Source of the DNA: Thermoleophilaceae bacterium
GTDB lineage: Bacteria > Actinomycetota > Thermoleophilia > Solirubrobacterales > Thermoleophilaceae
Assembly: GCA_030447905.1 (NCBI GenBank)
Contig: JAUJNZ010000010.1
Coordinates: 1 to 45,415 of the forward strand
DNA length: 45,415 nt
Direction of reading: 5' to 3'
The notes below the pieces were generated by a model. It was given only the letters and a program-made list of their open reading frames with translations. It ran no database searches and was not told the origin of the DNA. This document shows positions 23,476-31,343 of this stretch, piece by piece (within the stretch, counting starts at the first letter, position 1; each line of letters opens with the position of its first letter). The position numbers and the translations under genes were made by a program.

Positions 23476-24735
23476 ATGAAGGTCCGCTTCGCGCCGTCGC
23501 CCACGGGCGCCCTCCACATCGGCGGCGCGCGCACGGCACTCTACAACTGGCTTGTCGCGCGCGGCTCGGGCGGCTCGCTTGTGCTTCGCATCGAGGACAC
23601 AGACCGCGAGCGCTCGACGCCGGAGAACGTCGCCCAGATCATCGACGCGCTCGAGTGGCTAGGGCTCGACTGGGACGAGGGACCGATCTCCCAGGCCGAG
23701 CGGGGCGAGCGCCACCGCGCCGAGATCGCCCGCCTCGTCGACGAGGGCCACGCTTACGAGGACGAGGGCGCGGTCAGGCTGCGCGTCCCCGGAGAGGGCG
23801 CCACGGTGGTCGACGACGTGATCCGGGGAGAAGTCCGCTTCGCGCACGCGGCGATCGACGACTTCGTGATCGCGCGCTCGGACGGCAGCCCGCTCTACAA
23901 CCTCGCGGTCGCGGTGGACGACCGCGACATGGACATCACGCACGTGGTCCGCGGCGAGGATCATCTCTCGAACACGCCGCGCCAACTCATGGTCCTCAAG
24001 GCCCTCGGCGCCGAGCCGCCGACCTACGCTCACCTGCCCCTCCTGCACGGGCCCGACGGGAAGAAGCTCTCGAAGCGCCATGGCGCCGCGTCGGTGGGGG
24101 AGCTGCGCGCGGCCGGCTACCTGCCCGAGGCCGTGCGCAACTACCTGGCGCTGCTCGGGTGGGGGGCCGACGCCACGACCACCTTCTTCACCACCGAAGA
24201 CCTGATCGAGCGGTTCTCGCTCGAGCGGGTGTCGCGCAACCCCGCGGTCTTCGACGAGCAGAAGCTGCGCTGGATGAACGGCCGTTACCTGCGGGAGCTC
24301 GAGCCGGGCGAGCTCGCGCGCCGGCTCGCTCAGCTCCACGGCGATCGGCCCGGGCTCGTCGAGGCGGCCGGGGCGGCACAGGAGAAGCTCCAGACGCTCG
24401 CCGACTTCTGGCCGCTCGCCGGCTTCCTGGTCGAGCGCCCCCGCGAGATCGATCAGCGCGCCTGGCAGAAGGTCATGGGCGACGGGGCGCTCGACCGCCT
24501 CGCCGAGGCCCGGGCGGCGCTCGCCGCGGTCGACCCCTTCGAACGGGAAGAGGTCGAGACGGCGCTGCGCGGCGTCGTCGACCGTCTGGAGGTCAAGCCG
24601 AAGGATGTCTTCCAGCCGATCCGCGTGGCCATCGCGGGGACGACGGTGTCGCCCGGCATCTTCGAGTCGGTCGCGGCGCTCGGACGCGACGAGGTCCTGG
24701 CGCGGATCGACGCGGCCCTCGCGCAGCGCCCGTAG
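23476..24735 (+). CDS. gltX: Glutamate-tRNA ligase, shortened form
   Basis: 419 residues, shorter than the usual 460-500. The class I signatures are clear: RFAPSPTGALHIGGART (HIGH-type) at the N-terminus and GKKLSKRHGAAS (KMSKS-type). Between DEGHAYEDEG and AVRLRVPGEG the zinc-binding insertion (CxC...C) and about 45 residues found in typical GluRS are missing. The C-terminal anticodon-binding region (NPAVFDEQKLRWMNG, then DVFQPIRVAIAG) is present. Because gatCAB is encoded 16 kb away, this may be a non-discriminating GluRS that also charges tRNA-Gln; the sequence alone does not prove it. Start ATG 23476 gives the canonical MKVRFAPSPTG. Confidence 0.93.
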   Translation: MKVRFAPSPTGALHIGGARTALYNWLVARGSGGSLVLRIEDTDRERSTPENVAQIIDALEWLGLDWDEGPISQAERGERHRAEIARLVDEGHAYEDEGAVRLRVPGEGATVVDDVIRGEVRFAHAAIDDFVIARSDGSPLYNLAVAVDDRDMDITHVVRGEDHLSNTPRQLMVLKALGAEPPTYAHLPLLHGPDGKKLSKRHGAASVGELRAAGYLPEAVRNYLALLGWGADATTTFFTTEDLIERFSLERVSRNPAVFDEQKLRWMNGRYLRELEPGELARRLAQLHGDRPGLVEAAGAAQEKLQTLADFWPLAGFLVERPREIDQRAWQKVMGDGALDRLAEARAALAAVDPFEREEVETALRGVVDRLEVKPKDVFQPIRVAIAGTTVSPGIFESVAALGRDEVLARIDAALAQRP

Positions 24736-24847
24736 GCGCCGCTCGGGGCTTCCCGCCCACCTGCCCGGCAATCCTCAACTTTCCCGCTCCGCGTGCCGAT
24801 ACTGCACCGGCAGCCCCAATTTGGCGACGAACGGAGGCAGGGACAAG

Positions 24848-25921
24848 ATGGAGGCGGCGATACGGCTGGGGAGCGCTCGGGCAGAGACCTCGAGCCGGCC
24901 CGTCGGCGAGGGCCACGGTCGCAGGTTGACGCGGGCGCTGGAGGCCCTCGAGGTCTTTCCCGCGCTCGCCGAGTCGCGCGACCGGCTCCTGCGCCTCGTC
25001 GACGAGAGTCAGCCCTCGATCGGAGACATGGTGGGCGCGGTCGAGTCCGACCCCGCCCTCGCGATCTCGGTCCTGCGCCTCGCGAACCGCCACTCAGGCC
25101 GGGGTGGGGGCAAGGCCCACAGCATCCGGGCCGCAGTCGAGCATCTCGGTCCGGCCGCGGTCCACGCATTCGCCGAGCGGGTCGACGTATTCGACTTCTT
25201 CGAGCGCACGCCGACCTGGGACGTGGCGCCCGAGCGCTTTCGCCTGCATGCCGTGGCCGTGCAGCGTGCCGCCGACCGGATCGTCCGCGAGGTCGACCAC
25301 GCCGACCGCGACGAGGTCCTCGTCGCCGCCCTTCTCCACGACATCGGCAAGCTCGTGCTCGTGCAGGCCTATCCGGGCTACCCGGATCAGGTGCACGGCG
25401 ATGCCCGCACGCCGGAGGCGCGCCTGCGAGCCGAGCGGCGAGAGCTCGGCGTCGACCACGCGCTCGTCGGCGGCGTGCTCGCCCGTCGCTGGGAGTTGCC
25501 GAGCCGCCTCGCGAGCACCATCGAGCGCCACCACGCCGACGAGGCCTTCGGCGAGACCGCCGTGGTGCGACTGGCCGACATGCTCGCCCACTACGTCAAC
25601 GACCAGCCGGTCGATCCCAGCCAGCTTCTGCGCGCCGCGCGCGCCGTCGGGCTCGACGGGCAGGGCCTGCGCTCGATCCTCTACGAGCTCCCTTTCGGCA
25701 CGGCGACCGAGCGTCGCTACGTCGATCCCTGTCCCCTCTCGGGCCGGGAGCTCGAGATCCTCAAGCGCCTCGCCGAGGGCAAGGTCTACAAGCAGATCGC
25801 CAGCGATCTGAGCCTCTCGACGAGCACCGTGCGCACCCACCTGCACAACACCTACGCGAAGCTCGGCGCGGTCGACCGCGCCCAGGCCGTGCTCCTGGCC
25901 ACCCAGCGCGGCTGGCTCTAG
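24848..25921 (+). CDS. HDOD-domain regulator with C-terminal LuxR-type helix-turn-helix
   Basis: 357 residues. Residues ~45-270 form an HDOD domain (FPALAESRDRLLRLVDESQP, VESDPALAISVLRLANR, and the HD motif LLHDIGK near 162, then VGGVLARRWELP). Residues ~296-357 are a LuxR-type DNA-binding domain (LSGRELEILKRLAEGKVYKQ, SLSTSTVRTHLHNTYAKLGA). HDOD proteins act in signalling, often with cyclic-di-nucleotide or stress responses; direct fusion to a LuxR HTH would make a one-component transcription regulator. ATG 24848 is supported by AGGGA about 6 bases upstream. The stop overlaps the convergent VanZ gene. Confidence 0.85.
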   Translation: MEAAIRLGSARAETSSRPVGEGHGRRLTRALEALEVFPALAESRDRLLRLVDESQPSIGDMVGAVESDPALAISVLRLANRHSGRGGGKAHSIRAAVEHLGPAAVHAFAERVDVFDFFERTPTWDVAPERFRLHAVAVQRAADRIVREVDHADRDEVLVAALLHDIGKLVLVQAYPGYPDQVHGDARTPEARLRAERRELGVDHALVGGVLARRWELPSRLASTIERHHADEAFGETAVVRLADMLAHYVNDQPVDPSQLLRAARAVGLDGQGLRSILYELPFGTATERRYVDPCPLSGRELEILKRLAEGKVYKQIASDLSLSTSTVRTHLHNTYAKLGAVDRAQAVLLATQRGWL

Positions 25922-26343
25922 GCGAGCCTGCGACGGGGCGAGGACTCGGAGTCGGCTGGGCGACCACCCGCCGGCGCTCGCCTGGCCAGCCGCCGGCGGA
26001 TCGCGATCGCGGCGAGCGCTGCGCCCAGGGTGTCGATGACCACGTCGACCGGCGAGCCGGTGCGGCCGGGTACGAGGCTCTGGTGGAGCTCGTCGGTCGC
26101 GGCGTAGGCGACGGCGATGGCGAACGCGCCGGTGAGCGCGGCGCGCGGACAGGCGACCGTGCGCAGCGCCCGCCACCACAGCCCACACAGGAGTGCGTAC
26201 TCGCCCGCGTGGACGAGCTTTCGCCCGACGAGGTCGATGACCCCGAGGCCCGAGGAGAGGTCGGGTTGGGCCGATAGGAAGAAGATGACCGCCATCAGGA
26301 CCAGCGGCGCAAGCCACCGGGAGAGCCGGATCAGCGCGGGCAC
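25918..26343 (-). CDS. VanZ-like membrane protein
   Basis: 141 residues from GTG 26343. Four hydrophobic segments are visible, with the family features FFLSAQPDL, KLVHAGEYALLCGLW and YAATDELHQSLVPGRTGSPVD followed by DTLGAALA. VanZ-type proteins are small membrane proteins, one of which gives low-level teicoplanin resistance; the cellular role of most is unknown. The GTG is preferred over the longer upstream frame because TACCGT (minus strand, 26351-26356) lies 7 bases before it. The 3' end overlaps the HDOD gene. Confidence 0.8.
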   Translation of the reverse strand: MPALIRLSRWLAPLVLMAVIFFLSAQPDLSSGLGVIDLVGRKLVHAGEYALLCGLWWRALRTVACPRAALTGAFAIAVAYAATDELHQSLVPGRTGSPVDVVIDTLGAALAAIAIRRRLARRAPAGGRPADSESSPRRRLA

Positions 26344-26350
26344 GCGGGGT

Positions 26351-26356
26351 ACGGTA
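26351..26356 (-). promoter_or_regulatory. -10 element (TACCGT) for the VanZ-like gene
   Basis: Minus-strand TACCGT, 7 bases before GTG 26343. It lies back to back with the rrf2 promoter, so one regulator could affect both genes. Confidence 0.5.
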
Positions 26357-26369
26357 GGGACCGCCTCCC

Positions 26370-26375
26370 TAGACT
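26370..26375 (+). promoter_or_regulatory. -10 element (TAGACT) for the Rrf2 gene
   Basis: TAGACT ends 11 bases before TTG 26387. A GGGAGG lies between (26376-26381), so the transcript may carry a very short leader. Confidence 0.5.
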
Positions 26376-26386
26376 GGGAGGCCGCC

Positions 26387-26788
26387 TTGCTCGCCATCAC
26401 CTCCAAGTCGCCCTACGCCCTGCGCGCCCTGGTCGAGCTGGCACGCGTGGGCGGCGCGGACCCGGTCCCGCTCGGAGAGATCGCCCGCCGGCGCGACGTG
26501 CCGGTGCAGTTCCTCGAGGGTCTCTTCGGGACCCTGCGACGGGCGGGAGTGCTCGTAAGCCAGCGTGGGGTCAAGGGGGGTTACTCGTTCGCCCGCCCGC
26601 CCCAAGAGGTCACCGTGCTCGAGATCGTCGAGCTGCTCGAGGGAGAGGTCGGAGTCGAGGCACGCGTCGCCGGAGGCGTGTGGGCAGAGGCGGCCGACGC
26701 CCTGCGCTCCGTCCTCGGCGGTGCGACGATCGCCGAGGTGGCCGAGCGAGAGGCCGAAGCCGCGGCGGCGCCGATGTACTACATCTAG
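26387..26788 (+). CDS. Rrf2-family transcription regulator without Fe-S cysteines
   Basis: 133 residues from TTG 26387, which has GGGAGG 5 bases upstream. The winged HTH (SKSPYALRALVELARVGG, then PLGEIARRRDVPVQFLEGLF and GVKGGYSFARPPQEVTVLEI) is typical Rrf2. The loop that holds three cysteines in IscR and NsrR (around GVWAEAADAL) has none; there is no cysteine in the whole protein. Such members (CymR type) sense cysteine metabolism through CysK in firmicutes. The cysK operon is 2.5 kb downstream, which makes a similar role plausible but unproven. The C-terminus MYYI is a feature I have seen in actinobacterial members. Confidence 0.85.
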   Translation: MLAITSKSPYALRALVELARVGGADPVPLGEIARRRDVPVQFLEGLFGTLRRAGVLVSQRGVKGGYSFARPPQEVTVLEIVELLEGEVGVEARVAGGVWAEAADALRSVLGGATIAEVAEREAEAAAAPMYYI

Positions 26789-26837
26789 GAGGCAGTACCG
26801 GTCGAGAGCGGGGTTTGGGGCTCGGGAGCGGAGGTCC

Positions 26838-27110
26838 TTATCTCTCAGCTGCCCTGGCCTTGAGGGCGAAGAACAGCATGACCCCGACAAAGAGGCTTGC
26901 TGCCCCAGCTGTGCTTGGGTCTAAGGCCGGGAAGCCAAGGATCGCCGTGCAGTTGTGGCCACCAGCTCGACTGATCGGATTTCGGCATGCCTCATAGATG
27001 TTGACAACGCCCGGCTGAGCACAGGGCTCACAGAACAAGTTGGCTGATACGAGAAAGAATGCGATGGCGCCCAAGCCTGCGAGCACCATCTCCCTTCGCG
27101 TCACCCCCAT
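26838..27110 (-). CDS. Small two-helix membrane protein, hypothetical
   Basis: 90 residues from ATG 27110, which has AGGAG just upstream; the adjacent GTG 27113 is an alternative start. Two hydrophobic segments flank a cysteine-containing loop: MVLAGLGAIAFFLVSANLF and GAASLFVGVMLFFALKA, with CEPCAQPG, EACRNP and NCTAILG between them. Four loop cysteines could form extracytoplasmic disulfides. The local GC content looks clearly lower than in the flanking genes, suggesting recent acquisition. No family recognised. Confidence 0.6.
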   Translation of the reverse strand: MGVTRREMVLAGLGAIAFFLVSANLFCEPCAQPGVVNIYEACRNPISRAGGHNCTAILGFPALDPSTAGAASLFVGVMLFFALKARAAER

Positions 27111-27171
27111 CACTCTCCTGCCCCTCTCCCCTGACTGGGAGCGTTAGGTGCCGTAGAGCTCACGGCCCTGG

Positions 27172-27495
27172 CTAGGACCGGTCGCGACGCGCGAGCTTCC
27201 CGTTGGCGAAGCAGAGCTGCCACGAGTCGAAGTCCTCGTCGTCGTAGTACAAACACTTCTCTTCAACACCGGTCCCGTCGCCTCCCTCGGACGCGAATTC
27301 CCCTTCGTCGCTTGGCTTTCCGAGCTTCGAGCGTACGGTCTTCTCGCTCGAGCCTAGAGGGATCGAGCGGATCGTGCTGGCGCTGTTCGGGTGGCTTATC
27401 TCCTCTGGCGGAGGAGAGTTCGAGCAGGCGGCCTGTCCCATCAGCAGGCCCCCAAAGCCGATCGCTGCAATGACACCCAGCACTCGTCGCTTCAT
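27172..27495 (-). CDS. Putative lipoprotein with BamE/SmpA-like domain
   Basis: 107 residues. Starts with a basic MKRR, a hydrophobic run (VLGVIAAIGFGGLLMGQ) and AAC at the likely lipobox (Cys24), with Gln at -3 being unusual. The mature part contains SIPLGSSEKTVRSKLGKP, the repeat form of BamE-like lipoproteins, then a WQLCFANGKL strand. It should be anchored on the outside of the membrane. A similar LGxSxxxVxxxLGxP segment occurs at the C-terminus of the DUF3152 protein at 35045-36079. Local GC is lower than average. Confidence 0.65.
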   Translation of the reverse strand: MKRRVLGVIAAIGFGGLLMGQAACSNSPPPEEISHPNSASTIRSIPLGSSEKTVRSKLGKPSDEGEFASEGGDGTGVEEKCLYYDDEDFDSWQLCFANGKLARRDRS

Positions 27496-27734
27496 GTCTT
27501 AGGGGCCGGGTCGCTCTTCGAGACGGTGACCAGAGTGCCTGCGGATGCCGCTACCTGGGCCAGCTTGTTCGCCCTCAGCCGGGGGAATCGCCTGCCCGCT
27601 TTCATCGAGGGATACAACCTCGGGAGGCCCTCCGACGCCATCTCGCTCGTATTCAAGCAGGGGAAAGGCCGCTGCTGCGGAGCACGATCCGCTACCGCTG
27701 AGAGACCCTCATCCGCGCCCGAGCACCCCGGGCG
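27496..27734. other. Intergenic stretch with a doubtful open frame
   Basis: About 240 bases. One plus-strand frame is open through it (reading roughly FALSRGNRLPAFIEGYNLGR in the middle), but it begins inside the lipoprotein gene, has no ribosome-binding site, and matches no family I know. It could be a remnant of a lost gene. No terminator seen. Confidence 0.3.
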
Positions 27735-28283
27735 CTAGCGTCGGTTGTTGTTGCTCGTCAGGGCGTCGCGCGCCTTCTCGAGCGGTCCCCGGTTGGGGTC
27801 GGGCAGGCGCTCGGTGAGGCGCTCGACCTCGCCCTTGATGCCGGCGACGGTCTCGTGCAGGTCTCGGAGGTCGCCGGCCAGCTCGCCCACCGTCTCGTTG
27901 AGATACGAGTCCTTGCCCTCTAGCGCGGTGACGACCGCCTGGAGCGAGTCGATCCGCTCCCCGAGGCTCTTCTCGACGCCCTCCACGGCGGAGAGAAGCT
28001 GGGGAAGCAGCTTGGTCTGTCTGCTGATGCGCTCCACCACCGAGAGGATCTCGGGGACCCGCTGGGTGTGCTCGAGTATCTGCTCGAGCGCGGGCATCAG
28101 GCCGGCCACCGGCTCCGTCTGCTCGCGGACGCGTGTGAGCTCGGCGCGCATCGGTCCCACCTCGCGCGCCGCCTCGGCCAGCGACTCGAGCATGTCGATG
28201 ACACGGTCGGGGATGCGAAAGGGGGCGAGCAGCGTCTCCAGCACGCTCCCGCCGCCACTGCCGGATGTCTCCACCGGTGCCAT
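27735..28283 (-). CDS. Coiled-coil protein of unknown function
   Basis: 182 residues from ATG 28283. Almost the whole protein is predicted amphipathic helix with heptad-like spacing (VLETLLAPFRIPDRVIDMLE, then EPVAGLMPALEQILEHTQRV, LPQLLSAVEGVEKSLGERID, LRDLHETVAGIKGEVERLTE). There is no signal peptide or membrane span. Similar helical repeat proteins occur in actinobacteria next to unrelated genes; function unknown. TATGGT on the minus strand near 28327 is a possible -10. A start 24 codons upstream is open but less likely. Confidence 0.6.
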   Translation of the reverse strand: MAPVETSGSGGGSVLETLLAPFRIPDRVIDMLESLAEAAREVGPMRAELTRVREQTEPVAGLMPALEQILEHTQRVPEILSVVERISRQTKLLPQLLSAVEGVEKSLGERIDSLQAVVTALEGKDSYLNETVGELAGDLRDLHETVAGIKGEVERLTERLPDPNRGPLEKARDALTSNNNRR

Positions 28284-28376
28284 GCTAAACACGAACCTCG
28301 CCGGGAGCCCCCAGTCCACGTACCACCATACGCTGCGGGGCGGGGCGCGGATCACAAGGCGATCCGCACCCTGCGC

Positions 28377-29213
28377 CTAGCCGTCGCCGTCGAAGCGCAG
28401 CTGGGCCGCGTAGGGCCCCCGGCCGGTCAGGCACGCGGCTCCGCAGCGCGAGGCGAGCTCGATCGCCGCTTCGACGGGACGCCCCTCGCCCAGCCCGAAG
28501 GTGAGCCCGGCTGCGAACGCGTCGCCCGCGCCGTACACGTCCTCCACCGGCCCCGGCGGAGCGGCGGCCTCCCACGAGCCCTCGAGATCGTCGGCGCCCG
28601 CGTAGGTCCCCCCCTCCGAGCCGCTGGTCGAGACCAAGAGCCGCGGTTGCGGATCGAGCGCGTCCGGCGGGAGATGCTCGCCGGGGTCCTCGGCGCTGCC
28701 GACCAGGGCGTCGAGGGCCACCCCGGCCTCGACGAGCGTCTGCTCCCCGGTTCGAGGGGTCGCGACCAGCACGCGGGCCCGGCGGGCCGCGCGCACGGCA
28801 CCGGCGTCGCCGCCGGTGACATACACCGCGTCGACCCCATCGAGGCGCTCCCACGGCAGCGGGTCGTCCTCCTGCGGAACGAGCCTGCGCCCGATCACGG
28901 TGATCGTGCGCTCGCCGTCGTCGTCCAAGAACGTGAAGGCCCGGCGCTGGGGCTCGGGCCGGTCGAGCGCGTGCACGCGCAGGCCGAGCGCCGTCAGCTC
29001 CTCGCGGGCCCGCCGCCCGAGCTCATCGTCGCCGAAGGCGGTGAATAGCTCGGCCGCGCCCGCCAGCCGGGCGAGCTGGACGGCGGTCACCGCACCGCCG
29101 CCTGCGGGCTCCTCCCAGTGGTCGCCGGCGTGGACGATCTCCCCGGGCGACGGGACCCGCTCCACGCGCGCGAACTGGACCCATTCGACATGGCCGACGA
29201 CCGCGACGCGCAT
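28377..29213 (-). CDS. PfkB-family carbohydrate/nucleoside kinase
   Basis: 278 residues of the ribokinase-like fold: N-terminal RVAVVGHVEWVQFARVERVP, the GGGAVTAVQLARL region, and the catalytic signature VYGAGDAFAAGLTFGLG with the base Asp231. The family phosphorylates sugars, adenosine or similar compounds; this subgroup's substrate is unknown. ATG 29213 follows the sequence GACACT by 6 bases, an imperfect -10 with the same spacing used by other leaderless starts here. It is divergent from cysK. Confidence 0.85.
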   Translation of the reverse strand: MRVAVVGHVEWVQFARVERVPSPGEIVHAGDHWEEPAGGGAVTAVQLARLAGAAELFTAFGDDELGRRAREELTALGLRVHALDRPEPQRRAFTFLDDDGERTITVIGRRLVPQEDDPLPWERLDGVDAVYVTGGDAGAVRAARRARVLVATPRTGEQTLVEAGVALDALVGSAEDPGEHLPPDALDPQPRLLVSTSGSEGGTYAGADDLEGSWEAAAPPGPVEDVYGAGDAFAAGLTFGLGEGRPVEAAIELASRCGAACLTGRGPYAAQLRFDGDG

Positions 29214-29320
29214 CGGCGCAGTGTCACACGCCGGCCGCGCCGGCGACCAGCCGTCCGCCGACGCCCGCCCGCGTGCTCGTTCACGGCGCACCTCGCTGGT
29301 CCCAGGGCATCTCGCGGCGC

Positions 29321-29326
29321 TACGGT
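29321..29326 (+). promoter_or_regulatory. -10 element (TACGGT) for the cysteine operon
   Basis: TACGGT ends 10 bases before the cysK GTG at 29337. AAGGG in the gap could act as a weak ribosome-binding site. Confidence 0.5.
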
Positions 29327-29336
29327 AAGGGACACG

Positions 29337-30320
29337 GTGAGCACGGTCGGCGTGGAACCAGGGACACCGCGGACGTCTTCGCGCCCCATCCCCGAAGCCG
29401 TCGCCGCGAACCTCGCCGCACGCACGGGCAACACCCCGCTCGTCCGGCTCTCCCGCCTGGCTCCCGAGTGCCGCGCCGAGCTCGTCGGCAAGCTCGAGCT
29501 CTACAACCCCGCGGGCTCGGTCAAAGACCGGATCGGCGTGGCCATGATCGAGGCCGCCGAGCGCGAGGGGCGGATCGAGCCCGGGCGCACGGCGGTCGTC
29601 GAGGCGACCTCCGGCAACACCGGCATCGCGCTCGCCTTCGTCTGCGCGGCCAAGGGGTACGAGCTGGTGCTGACCATGCCCCAGGGGATGAGCCGCGAGC
29701 GCGCCGGCCTCCTGCGCCTCTACGGGGCGGAGGTGACGATGGTCGAGTCGATGGGGGGCATGGACGAGGCCGTCAAGGCCGCGTGCCGGATCGCCGGCGA
29801 CCGCGGCGACTGCTTTCGCCCCGACCAGTTCACCAACCCCGCCAACCCGGAGATCCACCGCCGCGACACCGCCGAGGAGATCTGGCGCGACACCGCGGGG
29901 CGGGTGGACGGCCTCGTCTGCGGGGTCGGCACCGGAGGCACGATCACCGGTGCCGGCGAGCGGCTCAAGGAGCGCAATCCCGACCTGCATGTGGTCGGCG
30001 TCGAGCCGGCGAGCTCGGCGGTGCTCTCGGGCCGCCCGCCCGGGCCGCACCGGATCCAGGGGATCGGGGCGGGCTTCGTCCCCGCCGTCCTCAACCGCGA
30101 GGTGATCGACGAGGTGATCGCGGTGACCGACGAGGACGCGGTCGAGACCGCCCGCCGCTGCGCCCGCACGGAGGGCGTGCTGGCCGGCATATCCTGCGGG
30201 GCGGCCCTGTGGGCGGCGATCGAGGTAGGTCGCCGGTCCGAGTGGGAGGGGCGGCGGATCGTCGTCGTCCTGCCCGACTCGGGCGAGCGCTACGTGTCGG
30301 CGCCGTTCTTCGCGCCGTGA
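29337..30320 (+). CDS. cysK: Cysteine synthase (O-acetylserine sulfhydrylase family)
   Basis: 327 residues, fold-type II PLP enzyme. PLP lysine Lys63 is in NPAGSVKDRIG; TSGNTGIALAF binds the substrate carboxylate; GVGTGGTITGAG binds the PLP phosphate; GISCGAALWAA is near the C-terminus. It replaces the acetyl group of O-acetylserine with sulfide, or with a protein thiocarboxylate in CysM-type members. GTG 29337 is fixed by the promoter hexamer and gives 25 residues before the conserved NTPLVRLSRL. It heads an operon with a TusA-like carrier, a MoeB-like enzyme and cysE. Confidence 0.92.
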   Translation: MSTVGVEPGTPRTSSRPIPEAVAANLAARTGNTPLVRLSRLAPECRAELVGKLELYNPAGSVKDRIGVAMIEAAEREGRIEPGRTAVVEATSGNTGIALAFVCAAKGYELVLTMPQGMSRERAGLLRLYGAEVTMVESMGGMDEAVKAACRIAGDRGDCFRPDQFTNPANPEIHRRDTAEEIWRDTAGRVDGLVCGVGTGGTITGAGERLKERNPDLHVVGVEPASSAVLSGRPPGPHRIQGIGAGFVPAVLNREVIDEVIAVTDEDAVETARRCARTEGVLAGISCGAALWAAIEVGRRSEWEGRRIVVVLPDSGERYVSAPFFAP

Positions 30321-30550
30321 GTGGCCGCGCGAGCTCTCCGCCGGCTCGCCGGGAGCTCGACCTGGCGGGCGTGCCGTGCCCGCTCAACTGGGTCAGGACC
30401 CGGCTCGCCCTGGAGGCCATGCAGCCCGGCGAGGAGCTCACCGTGCGCCTCGATCCCGGGGAGCCGCGCGAGTCGGTTCCGCGATCGGCGCGTGAGGACG
30501 GTCACCTGGTGCGCGAGGACGCCGAGCTCGTGAGGATCGTGCGCCGATGA
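30317..30550 (+). CDS. TusA/SirA-like sulfur carrier protein
   Basis: 77 residues. The family pattern is present: LDLAGVPCPLNWVRTRLALE with the active cysteine, then MQPGEELTVRLDPGEPRESV and GHLVREDAELVRI. The motif is CPxN rather than the CPxP of classical TusA, a variant found in some actinobacterial and sulfur-oxidiser proteins. Classical TusA carries persulfide sulfur for tRNA thiolation or biosynthesis; here the location between cysK and a MoeB-like gene suggests a role in delivering sulfur for cysteine synthesis. GTG overlaps the cysK stop; its stop overlaps the next ATG (ATGA). Confidence 0.85.
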   Translation: MSGRASSPPARRELDLAGVPCPLNWVRTRLALEAMQPGEELTVRLDPGEPRESVPRSAREDGHLVREDAELVRIVRR

Positions 30551-31341
30551 CCCTCACCGACGCGGAGCTCGAGCGCTACTCGCGCCAGCTCGTGATGCCC
30601 GAGTGGAGCGGCGCCGCCCAGCAGCGCCTGCGCTCTGCCAGCGCGATCGTGATCGGGGCGGGCGCGCTCGGCTGCCCCGCCGCGACCTACCTCGTCGCGG
30701 CCGGGATCGGCCGCATCGGGATCGTCGACGAGGACGAGGTGGAGATGTCGAACCTGCACCGCCAGCCGCTGCATCTCACCCCCGACATCGGCGCACGCAA
30801 GGCCGACAACGCCATGGTCAAGCTCGGCTTCCTCAACCCGGAGGTCGTCATCGAGCCCTTCCCCGCCCGGCTCGAGGGCTTCAACGCCGAGGCCCTGCTC
30901 GCCGGCGCGGACGTGGTCGTCGACTGCTCCGACTCGTTCGCCACCCGGTATCTGGTCAACGACGTCGCCTGCGCGCTCGGGATCCCGCTCGTCGAGGCGG
31001 GCGTGCTCGGGCTGTCCGGGCTCGTGATGTCGATCCGCCCTCGCGAGTCGGCCTGCTACCGCTGCGCCTTCCCGGTCGAGCCGGCGCCCGGCTCGCTTCC
31101 CTCCTGTCGCGAGGGCGGTGTGCTCGGGGCCATCGCAGGAGTCCTCGGCTCGCTGCAGGCTCTGGAGGCCATCAAGCTCGTGACCGGGGTCGGGGAGCCA
31201 CTGCGCGATCGCATCCTGCAGTTCGAGGGCGCGCTCGCGTCGCCCACGGTGATCGCCACCCGCCGGCGTGCCGACTGCGCGGCATGCGGGGACCCGGCAC
31301 ACCCGGTGCCCGAACCGGCGGCCACGCCCGAGCGCGTCTAG
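30547..31341 (+). CDS. MoeB/ThiF-family adenylyltransferase (E1-like)
   Basis: 264 residues. Nucleotide-binding GAGALGCPAATYLVAAGIG, then GIVDEDEVEMSNLHRQ, the zinc cysteine pairs CYRC and CAAC, and the SCREGGVLG segment with the conserved cysteine are all visible. There is no rhodanese domain, unlike MoeZ. E1-like enzymes adenylate the C-terminal glycine of ubiquitin-like sulfur carriers (ThiS, MoaD, CysO). No such GG-ending carrier is encoded nearby; the adjacent carrier is TusA-like, which is activated differently. Its substrate protein may be encoded elsewhere. Confidence 0.88.
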   Translation: MTLTDAELERYSRQLVMPEWSGAAQQRLRSASAIVIGAGALGCPAATYLVAAGIGRIGIVDEDEVEMSNLHRQPLHLTPDIGARKADNAMVKLGFLNPEVVIEPFPARLEGFNAEALLAGADVVVDCSDSFATRYLVNDVACALGIPLVEAGVLGLSGLVMSIRPRESACYRCAFPVEPAPGSLPSCREGGVLGAIAGVLGSLQALEAIKLVTGVGEPLRDRILQFEGALASPTVIATRRRADCAACGDPAHPVPEPAATPERV

Positions 31342-31343
31342 GC

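Noticed and set aside
27391-27738. 115-codon plus-strand frame
   Set aside because: Begins inside the lipoprotein gene on the opposite strand and shows no motif. Kept only as a possible remnant in the intergenic note.
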